Origin: Todiramphus chloris collaris | Lineage: Eukaryota; Chordata; Aves; Coraciiformes; Alcedinidae | DNA length: 64,000 bases | Assembly: GCA_025345505.1 (NCBI GenBank) | Contig: JANVCC010000185.1 | Span: 329,757-393,756, forward strand | Direction: 5' to 3' | Shown here: one piece after another, positions 54,101 to 64,000 of the stretch | Layout of the letters: each line of letters begins with the position of its first letter | How positions within the stretch are numbered: the first letter of the stretch is position 1 | Notes under the pieces: generated by a model | Database searches by the model: none | Told to the model about the DNA's origin: nothing | Seen by the model: only the letters and a program-made list of their open reading frames with translations | Position numbers and translations under genes: made by a program

Positions 54101-57100
54101 TACTGATTTCTAATATTCTATTATTTTCTAATACTAACAATGGTAATAATATTGGAAATCAAGCAGCAATAGACATTATTTGACTCAGGCTGAAATCAAT
54201 GCCTTTGGCAAGGAAGAATTACATAAAATGTTCTGCAATCTCTCCTTTTTATTTATGACTCTGATCCTAAAATCACTGCTCACATTGGGCAAGTAAAAGA
54301 GCAAAATGCTGTAAAAACAACATGAACAAAGGAGAGCTCTCCTCTACTACAGGGAGTTCGCTCACACTTAAAATTTCATTAATATTTTTAGAAATTATGG
54401 TTACATTTCTAAGTGGGATATTTCTTAACTGTTACATTGAACTTCATAGCTCAAGGTACATGCAGTTTTTCAAAACAAATCCCCAATATAAAGCCCAACT
54501 GATTTGCTCAAAGCACCTTTGCATGTCTTGCTGACAGATTGATCCTGTGCCCTCCGTGGCAGCTGAACTCAGGCTGACTTCAGCTACAGAGGTAGCTGTG
54601 GGATACATCCCACTAGACTTACAGCGAGGGAGAGAAGAACCTCTCTGCTGAGCACGCAACAGCCACAGCCAGCGGAGCTGCTGTGTGGGCAGTCACTCCA
54701 TGAACGTCAAACACAGACACTGCTGCTGTGTCCAGGACCCCACTCTGCCTGGTATCCATGCCAAGATGCTCCTTAGCACAGAAGTATCCCAGTATTTTTG
54801 TGCAGAACATGTATTCTGATGCTACTCCTGCCACCAATGAGGACAGGAATGACCTGGAGGTCTGGATCCATTTCCAAGAAGCCTCACTGACCTTGTTCCA
54901 GCCACTCACCACCTCCTCCCGGGACTGTGCCTCCTAGCGCCCAGAGGTGCCCTGGGCTCACGTGGAGCAATGTTCATGGAAGAAGGTCAAAACTTGAGTC
55001 CAACAGCACAGAACACAGAAGGAGGGTAGGCTGGGAAGAGAGTGAGGCAGGATTTTTGGGAACTCCTGTCTGTTTTCCCCCAAACTTCTTCCTCTGAAAA
55101 AAAATAATATATATATATTAAAAAAAATCCATTTGAAGAATGAGATTGTGCAGCCCAGAGAACCAGGGTAAAATCCATTCTTCAGGGCAGTGGAGGAACC
55201 ACACCACACTGTTTAAAATGCCAGGCATGGCATCCAGCACCATGCCGAGAGCACTGCTCACGGAAGCCGTGCCTGTGCCGTGGGATGGTGAGCTCCACTG
55301 GGCCGTGCCTTGACTGCCTCCCAGACGCTTCCTGGAGTAAGACCTAAAGCATCCTTCTCTGCACCCTGATCTCCTTTGGAAAGGAACCCAGACACAAAAG
55401 AGGAGATGCAGCCTGGTTCCTCCAGGTGGGGCACCACGGGTCCTAGACACACAGCAGCACTCTGCACCCAGGGACGTGCTGCTGCCCGTGTGGAGGGCTC
55501 CCCTCCACAGCATCCATAGAGTCAGCACTGCAGTAACCAAGCATGGAAGCTGGCCTGGCACCATCAAGTCATCAAGGGTATTTTCTGGTCAGGACTGAGC
55601 AGTATGAACATTTCTACTTCAGTGTTTCCTGCTGAAGCGTTGAGTTAATCCTCTAGGTGCCCTTTCTCCGCCTCAACATCCATCCTGCAAACCTCTATTA
55701 TAATGCTGAGGAAGCCAAGGTGCTTACACAGCTGATTGCCTTCTCACAGCACACTGCTGTGCATTCAATTGCATCTGTTAATATCCTCTGTAATCCAAAC
55801 TAGGTGGGTGACAGCAATCAGAAGGGCTCAGATTAAACAGCAACAAAGCTTGATTTTGTTTCTGGGCTGTCCTGTCCTGGATATTTACTCCAAAGTGCAC
55901 TTCACTTAACATTCATATTGTTGCTTTTCTCCCTAAGAGGTAGAACTTTTCTGCATCTAAAGACAGAAACTTCTCCGTTTCTCGTCACCTTCTAGAAAAC
56001 AACCTGACTAAATGGAATTAACCAAAACCAAACTTCCATTGCAGAGGACTAGGAGGCTGCCGTTTTTGCTAATCTATATCAATCGTTACTGAAGGGACAT
56101 TTTTAACAGGCAGCCTACCCTTTGCAGTGAGATAAAAGCTCAAAGAAAAGAACACATTAAAAGGAATATAAAAGTACATCTATGAATGAAGAGCTGTTCA
56201 CTGGAAACAGCCACAGATAAAAATCCCTGGAAATGTCATCATGTACTGTTTGTAGATACAGCTGTACCCATATCTCTAAATTACAAATGATAATGAGGTG
56301 TAAAGATTTTATCAGATACCTAGCCTGCTTGAAAGGCCTTTGTGTGTTGACTGGTGTAGTCTCATATTAGGTGGTAGGAATTTTGTTTTCTTTTCTAAGT
56401 GGAACATCAGATTACACAGGTCTTATTTCACTGCTGATTGCAGTCGTCCACTTAACATCTTGACAGATATTCAAGAATGGAGCAAGGCTGGTGGCGCTGC
56501 GAGTGAGGTGCACATTCATCCATCATCTGCTAACAGATCACTTGGAGGGCCAGGCCTTATGTCATTAGCCTGCCACACTCCACAACTTGGTGGCTTTTTT
56601 TTTTTTTTAATTCCTGCTAACTAGATTTCTCAACAATTTTGTGACAGCCTGTTAGCTTTCGTGCCTACAAACAAAAACATTAACTGAAAACATCCTAGGC
56701 TAGAGCTTGAATAATACAGTAGGGTTTTTTTGATGTATTTGTTGGAGATAACACAGTTGTGTGATGTTTTGGCTGATTTCCAGCAAGCATTGCCCCTGCA
56801 CAGTCTGGGTATTGCTAATTATTCTTCCAACGCTTTACTTATTTTTTCACAGCATCAGGGCTGCTATCACACATTACACCATCTCCTGAGCACCTCTCCC
56901 TCTCTAGCCATTCCTGTCGAAAAGGACAGGCTCCCAAATGAGGAAGGGTCACTCTGAGGTCCAAATAGACAATGGGCACCAACTCAGGCAGAGGAATGAC
57001 TAACTAGGACTGAACACACCACTGGGCCCCGGGCAAGGCACGGCAGGTGCTGCAGCAGAGTAAGGCCTGGGCAGGACAGGATGCTCAGCAGTCCTCAACA

Positions 57101-59025
57101 CCCCACGAAGGTCCTGCGGCTGCTCTTGCCTGCACTTCAGCCTGGCCCCAGGCAGAGATGCCCAAAGAATAGCCACTGCCCATGATCCAATACTGCCTGA
57201 TCGTCCCAAAAAGCAGTTCCTTTTCCAGAAGGGTCTGGCAGGGGGTCTCCCTGACTCCAGCTGACCTCCATACCGCCTTTGCCGGCACTGGCAAACCAAG
57301 TGCCCAGCTTTGCTGTGATCCAGCAGTGCTGCACACCAGTATGGGACTAGACAAGGACCTTGAGAAAGACTTTTGCCCCATGGAAGGAAGTGTGGCAGTT
57401 AACAGTTTCTCCTCTACACGATTGCTCTTGCCATCTAATAAGTTCAGAGAAAAAAAAAATGTTTGGTTTAAGGAAAATTTTGTGGAAAGAACTGAGATGA
57501 GTTACAAATGCAATCGATGTTTTCTGCTGTTGTCAGGTGCAGTGCAAGCAGCAGAAGCATCCATACCCCCGTGCTGTGGAGAGCACAGAGAATCCGCGTG
57601 TTGGTGTGAATCTCATCCAAGAAGCAAACTGGTCCACCAGTCCAACAGACTGCTAAAATGTTGTGTGAAACACAAAGCGGGTTGTTCTACTTCCATTCAT
57701 TAGTGCTTCTGGCACCTTGTTCAGCCTCCTTTACGAGTTCTTATTTTTGTCGGCTTTTCTACTTGGTTACGTTAAAAGAGGAACTCTCTTGAACCTCTTT
57801 AATGTTCTTAAACTCATAAACCACAAAGCACGTTCTATTTCTGTCAGCCTGTAAGATTTATTACACTGACTGGCCTTGTGTTCACACCTCTGTTGAAAGA
57901 CAGAAACAAACTCTTCAGCATTCAAGAAAGACAATCATTGCTTGTCAACATGCCACTGCATAGTTTGACTTCCCTGGACATAGGAAGAGAGTAAGGTTTC
58001 TTCCCAACACTGCTGTCTGTGAAATAGTCCTTAACAAGAAGCAATGAACACAGAAACCTGAAGCTACTGGTATATGTGAAATAGTTATCATCCTGCCTCC
58101 TTTCATGTAACACGCAGTGGAAAAACGCATTTGCTTCTGTTTGGGAAACACTCAGTAAAATCATTAAAAGCCATGGATGGAACCATATAAAATAGATTTG
58201 TGTTTCCATGTCCCAGTGTTCTCAACATAACAAAGGGCATATACTTCTTAATGTAAATAGATCACACTTGCACAAAACTATTCTAAATAAATCTGAGGCT
58301 AATGTAGTTTATGAGATACACTGAGGAGGTTAAATTGTTTCTGACTAGGTGGTTAATTAAAGGATTTATTTTGCAATTGCAGAGGACCCATAACTCATGA
58401 GTTACTGCACAATAAAAGTGTTGTAGATGTGTAAAATAACACCACGATTAACTCCCCCAAGCCACCTAGACCCATGAAGTTCTGTGTGTCCTTTCTTTGC
58501 GCCAAAGCCTCCATCCAAAATTCAAGAACTTCTACCAAACTGTGGCTTGGGGTTGGGTTTTTTGTTGTTGTTTCAGGGTTTTGTTTTGTTTCTTGCAGGT
58601 TGTGTGTTTTTTAGTGAAACAGATGCATCTGATGAAGTGGTTGTCGCAGGGCTTCTGCCAGCTACATCAGAAGGAAAAAAAAAGGATATATGGAGGATTA
58701 ATTATCAAGCAAAAGTGGTCTCAAACAGAAGAGAGAAACACCCCAAGAAGACTTTTTAATATATGGTTCTTATTCTGTTTCTCTCTCAAAAAACTCCTGA
58801 GGATCTTTGAGCTCTTCCATGAAGCCTCCATCAGAAGACATATTGCATTTGTATTTTGTTTGGCAAGATCTAGCATTTGTTTTACCATTTCCTGAAAGTA
58901 ATCTTAATGTTTAATGAAAAGTGACAAAGAGGAAGTGTGAAAAAAATAGAACATGGTTTTCCTTTTAGTTAAAACTCAGATTGTTTTGGTCCATATTAAA
59001 AAAATGATTTTCCTATATATTTAGC
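51131..59025. other. Intron 2 stretch, no gene
   Basis: About 8 kb of mixed intronic DNA. The longest open frames are 173 codons on the plus strand (57182-57703) and 149 on the minus strand (55118-55567). Neither shows a domain, a codon pattern or splice sites that support coding. T runs occur at 52845-52856 and 56588-56599. A 27-bp tandem duplication at 52494 is listed separately. Confidence 0.55.
52494..52541 (+). repeat. 27-bp tandem duplication
   Basis: TTGAGTATTTTTATGCTCCT starts at 52494 and again at 52521, so the unit is 27 bp with at least 21 identical bases at each start. It is a recent-looking direct duplication. Its length is a multiple of three, which is coincidental here. Confidence 0.85.
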
Positions 59026-59029
59026 CCTC

Positions 59030-59640
59030 TAAAATCCATGCCATTCGGCTACCAGCATTAATGATGTTAGGCTGAATTATAAAGAGAAATCAAATTTTCC
59101 ATAGCATTTGAACGCCATTAAAATGCCAAACAATAAACTACCAGACTGCAAATTAGATCAGTGGAAATATCAAACACATTGCGGTATAAAATCCATAATT
59201 GCATTTAGCGCTTTGGCTCCCAGGGGACAGGCTGCTAAAGATCATCACCGTGCCACATATGAGAAGCTATTGACAGAACGATAAAAATCGACAGGCTAAC
59301 CAAATAAACACTGCAGGCTTCATTAAATATTCAGCAACTGAAATTTGACTATCATGCGGCTTTTTTCCCCACTAGACGTGTCCTGCTGCAGCGCTGAGGG
59401 TTTTCCCGTGGCAGCGATGGGGGATGCTGTGCCCTGCAGGCCCACGCGGCTCCGAGAGCGGCAGGACACGGTCAGCACCGGCAGGTACCCGCGCCATCAA
59501 TAAACATGCTGCAGCTCAGACAGCGTTATTATTCTTCTGAATGCATTATCAGCCTTGGCCCCAGGAACATCCAGCTCCAAAGACTAATTAGAGAAAGCGT
59601 AATATCTACCAAAGTTTAACACTTCTCCTGTGTGCACAGG
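59030..59640. promoter_or_regulatory. Candidate enhancer block with embedded CpG patch
   Basis: The AT-rich part at 59030-59350 has CATTAATGATGTTAGG, GCCATTAAAATG, CATAATTGCATTTAGC and two GACAG (MEIS-type) words around CGATAAAAATCG. It is followed by a CpG-dense strip at about 59375-59500 (GCAGCGCTGAGG, CCCACGCGGCTCCGAGAGCGG) and then AT-rich GCATTATCAG and GACTAATTAGAG at about 59540-59600. The evenly textured, repeat-free sequence is the strongest enhancer-like block in the right half of the window. Confidence 0.35.
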
Positions 59641-62600
59641 GCCATCTTGTCCCTAACAAGGTGTTCACTGGAGGAGCTGAGCACTAAATTAGCTCCTGTC
59701 CCGCTGGGTGGGAGGTGCAGCGACGGGGTGATCCTGCACACCCTGCCAAGGGAGAGGGTCAGGCTGTTACCGGGCAGCCAGTGCTCAAATGGCCACCTGC
59801 ACTAAAGCGCTGCAGAGAGTGCTGGTCACTGCAGCAGCCCCACACCACGGCCAGAAAGCACTGCTGGGTCGGGCACTGGGATGCTCAGCTCTACATAGCC
59901 CTGGCCCGGGGAAGGGTACTTTGGCTCATGCAGCTCTTGCTTTTACCCTGCAAAAGGGACACAAAAGGAATAAGCATCCCTGGCAGACAACAGAACAGTG
60001 CTCATTTTCAATTTTGTTAACCATGTATTTCTTGCTACTCTTCTGGATTACCTGCTGCCAGGAAGAGCACGTCTTTCTGGTCAGTGAGATACATGGAGCT
60101 ACAGGAGAGCCTGGTACAGGCAGAGGGCACAGATCCGTGCCACATGCTCGTGGAAGAAAATGAAGCCTAAGAAAAGCCAGTATATACCGAGAAGTTCTGC
60201 AAGAAGAACAATGCTTTCTGCTCGTGGACTTAGCCTGACTGAAAGAGTGAGACTGAGACTTGGGTACCAAATTGTTTAAGATATTTAAAATACATTGGCG
60301 TATTTCTTAAAATTACATTGCAGATTTCAAGTACTGGAAATGGCTCCCAGTACCCTGTCAAGATACATTTTAGCCTGCTTGCACAATTGTGTGTGCAGGG
60401 TGGCACGCTTACTGCTGCAACAGAAAAGCAACGAAAAGACTGCACCTTTCCTCTCTGTTCCTACAGGCCTTGAGTCTGAAATTAGAACAAATAAAATGTA
60501 TAATGCATGCTCTGGAAGCACCCAATAGGGTTATAAGCAGCCATTCCCTCTTCATGGAGAAAAAGTTTATGTAAATGACTGATGACAGTGTTATTGTGTG
60601 AGGAATATCAATGGAGTAATTACAGTTACATAGCTTGCTGCTGCACTGCTGCTCTAAGCCTGTGTTAATTTTTCACACCACTCCCTTGGGAAAGATCGCA
60701 GTGTGCTCCTAAGAGCAGAGCTAATAATCGGAGCTCTGAGCCACTGCCGCTGAAACTAGCCCCAAGGTCTTTCTGAGCAGACTGCTAAACACTGACTGCC
60801 TCCCCAGAGAGAAGAGAACAGAGATAAAATGATTAAAAACTGCCAAATTGGACTGGCAATCACTTGGCTATACTGTCAGCCCAAGACAAGACAAATCTCA
60901 GTTATTTTTTCTTTTGTGAGCTGGAGAACTAGGATAGCACAAAGCAGCATGGCTGCAAACAGAGCAGCGGACTACCCGCATTTCAGTTCTCCACAAGTAC
61001 TGTGTCAACATCTGCAGACACAAATGATGTGTCAGTGATTGTATTTAACACCAACACAAATCAAGAATCAGAGAAAACCAATTTCTGTTTAGGCCTACTG
61101 GGACCCTTATTATTATGAGTCAATTCCACTTGTTTGATCCCAGGAATAATTTCAGGACTGAGCAGATCACAGACTCAATAACTACATCTTACTCTATATG
61201 AGCAGCTCCCTACGGTTAGATACTGCTGATACTGTTTGTCTTTAAATTTTAGACAAATCACATAGTCCGGTCAGTTGTGCACAGTCAAAGGCAGCGCTAG
61301 GATTACATGACAGAACACATGTTAAACTTGTCCAATAAATGTGCTTTTAAAAAGTCAGCTGAGGTCTATCTGCACCTGATCTGCGTGAACACTGTGAGAA
61401 GATCCCAAGCCACATCTGATGACCAGTAAAACAAGGGTGCACTTCCCACTGCATTGGAAGAAACACTCCGTATCAAAAGAGGAAAGCACGCCACAATTAG
61501 TCTGCCAGCTAGAAAACAACAGCCCACAGGAAAGCAAGCGTGCACTGCTGCCATAAACCACTTCAAAAAGGTTCCTCAGCCTTTTCAGGTGAGGGGAGGG
61601 AACAGAACAGCCTGAAATGGTTCCGGACAATCCCACTGACTGGAGTTGCATCTCCTGTGTGCATCCTGCCAAAACTGGTCAACAAAGCTCCATCCCTGTA
61701 AACGCCAGAAGGGTGACAGCCATAGACCTCTTTACCTTCTAATCACAATGCTTCTAGCTTGAATTAATTGCATAACGTTGTAAGTGTAGGTGTCAGCATT
61801 CATGTAGCCACCTATCCGTGCCCTTTACTGTCAAGTGGCTTGTGCATAATACTGGAAAAAGGCTACCCAGGTCTGGAACTGGTCTACTCTGCCAGCCCTG
61901 GAAACCCTGCCCAGAACCCTGCACAAAGCCAGACGCTTGTAGAAGCAACGGGTGAGAGAGAACAGGTTTGGTCCTCCTGATCCTAACAGAGAACTCTGCT
62001 GGAAACAGGGTATTTCTGAAAACCTGCACATGAAGGAAGGAGAGAAGAAAAGCAGTCCCAAAGCAGAAATTATCTTACTTTGTTCCTGTCTCAGAACAGC
62101 CCTGTTTTAGTGTTTTTATTCTCAGCTCTGCAGCACGTATGGGGTGAGGGTGGAATCTGCGACAAGCCAAGGGATTCGCAAGGGGAAGGTCTGCAGCAAG
62201 TGCTCTTGTCCCCATCCTGGAGAGGGAAGCAGGAAGAAGTCCGGTGAGAGCCTTGCCCTGAGGTAAGGGGCACACAGAGCAACTGGGGGCCGCAGGACAA
62301 AACCCAGGACATCAGCTGAACTCCTGAGTGTAGGGTCTTCTACCAAAAAGCTGCATGCTGGGGCTTCACTCTGGACTGCTGAACTAAAACCCCATCCAAG
62401 GCAGAGCATACTGCAGTTATTTAGTAAGTTTTAGTTTATTTCACCGATAGCTCATTTTTAGACTATTCTTTTTGATCTGTCTCAGTGCCTTGCCTGACAC
62501 ATCCTGCAAGTCCACCCCAGCTCACTCTGGCTGTGTTGAAAAGCACTGTCCCTCCCTTTAAACTCAATGACTCTTGCTTTTTGTCAGAATTAAGGCAAGC

Positions 62601-64000
62601 AGAATCCTTTCCACCTATTCCAAAAATCATCTTGCACAGGGAAACAGCAGAACCATGACACAGAGCTCTGTGATGTCCCATTTGTTACCTTCCAGTTATC
62701 TATCAGTTAAAGCTAATGTTTCTTGCCTATAAAGCAGCTGTTAGAACGAGCCTCCCAAGTAAATCCAGGAATGACACGGCCGTATCTAAAACCCCTTTAC
62801 ACTCAGCTACAGTGATACATCCACAAAAACTACTCAATTAACGGTCTAAATAGGCATCTACTTGCAGCCTGGGGAAGTTTAAGTTACTGGAGCCCTCTCT
62901 GTAAGGCATCTATAGGGTGGAAACACTTTAGGCTGCTGCAGCTTGGATTCAGCAAGTCCTGCCTGCGTGGATGTGAGACAGCCCTGCACACAGCCCTCAT
63001 CTCCTGTCTTCAACATAACACAGTCATCTTCCCAGCTCACAGACCTTTGGCAATGGAAACAACATGGGTTTGTTTACCGCATTTGTTTTCTCATTTCCAA
63101 TCTTAAAAAAAAATCCACTAGAATCTTAACTTCCATACACACAAAACCCCCACTTTTTTCACACACTAAATGTATAGTCTACACACACTCAAGATGGGCA
63201 TTTACTACACATTTATAACATTACTGAGCAGAGGCACGTTATAAACAGAAAAACAACTTTCCACTTCAGCTGCTATAGATCCAGATGCTTTCTCTGTTCT
63301 GCAACACTCCAGACACATCTGATTAAAAAGAACATACCAGGTATTACAACTATTAAACTGTTAGATACAATTTACAATGGCAATAACCCTCTTGTCGTTG
63401 GTCTTTGCTAAAGTTAACCAGAAGTTTGTCAGATATTTAACAGCCCATAGAGTGAGCTGAGTTTGTGACTTGTTTCACAGAAGTTTGTTCAGTTATTTCT
63501 TACCATCAATAGCTTTTGTTTTAACTCAGTTTGCTCAAGTTGATAAAAATGTGAGGTTAACTGGTGCAGTGATTTTTATTTTTGGTTAACTGGTATGGGG
63601 CTTTTTTGGTCCATTTATACCAAGTGTTCCATTTCACTTGTATTCAGATCAGATTCCTGCTCTGAACTTGCAGAGAGTCGGGGACTGAACACCTCCCAGT
63701 GCAGAGTGGCAAACCACCCAGAGCCATGCCAGGGCAAACACCTTGAGGACTCGGTTCAGGACAAAACAACCCTGGAGCCTTAAGGGCAGAGGCTGCTCAC
63801 ATGTGTCTGGGCACCAGGGCACCTGCAGCGAGACCACCAGACTGGACCCTCTGGGCCACCCAGCCCTGCATATGCACAGAATGCAGCCTGGTCATGCCTG
63901 CCACCATGAACCAGCACATGGCTGGGGAAGGTCAGCCTGGGTGGCTCTCCTGGGAACACTTTGGAAGTGTCCCAAGGGATCAGCTAAGAGGCAGAGGGAT
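59641..64000. other. Intron 2 stretch to the window end, no gene
   Basis: Mixed-composition intronic DNA with no recognisable exon. Open frames up to 124 codons lack domains. The LMX1B LIM1 exon is not present here, so it must lie beyond the window if the gene is intact. Confidence 0.55.

Noticed and set aside
55118-55567. Minus-strand open frame of 149 codons
   Set aside because: It was considered as a LINE or retroviral remnant because of its length, but no reverse transcriptase, gag or envelope motif is visible.
57182-57703. Plus-strand open frame of 173 codons
   Set aside because: No domain or repeated codon pattern, includes a poly-A-coded KK stretch, and no splice or promoter context. 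It reads as a chance frame in intron DNA.

Overview
The window is vertebrate nuclear DNA, most likely from a bird. It carries one recognisable gene, LMX1B, a LIM-homeodomain transcription factor, on the minus strand. Six exons with canonical GT/AG splice sites and matching phases (exons 3 to 8 in human numbering, from memory) can be joined in frame. They encode LIM domain 2, the acidic linker, the complete homeodomain, the Q-rich segment and the C-terminal tail, about 291 residues. The avian assignment rests on the near-identity to vertebrate LMX1B, the compact downstream introns, a CR1-type 3' tail (ATTCTATR octamers after TTCCAACC) and the absence of visible mammalian SINEs or L1. It is an inference, and I cannot name the species.

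Layout in plus coordinates, with the gene reading right to left. Positions 1-5108 hold the 3' UTR and 3' flank, with several AATAAA signals, one of them starting 2 nt after the stop codon. Positions 5109-12697 hold exons 8 to 3 and five short introns. Positions 12698-64000 look like the large second intron, which continues past the window edge. Exons 1 and 2, which should carry the N-terminus and LIM1, were not found.

The large intron has no convincing second gene. It has an orphan CpG island (about 14.51-15.40 kb) roughly 1.8 kb upstream of exon 3, with a strong G-quadruplex motif and long C runs. Several CpG-dense patches (about 27.9, 40.5, 46.8, 51.0 and 59.4 kb) lie next to AT-rich blocks containing TAATTA-type homeodomain sites. 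Inverted repeats occur at 17.2 and 36.2 kb. This is the pattern expected of a developmental gene whose intron houses enhancers, but every enhancer call here comes from motif and composition reading only, without alignment.

Most of the remaining open reading frames are chance frames in intronic DNA. I found no tRNA, rRNA, CRISPR, operon, phage or full-length transposon. The best candidates for something undescribed are the intronic CpG island, which may be an alternative or antisense promoter able to give an LMX1B lacking LIM1, and the recurring pairing of AT-rich homeodomain blocks with CpG patches.
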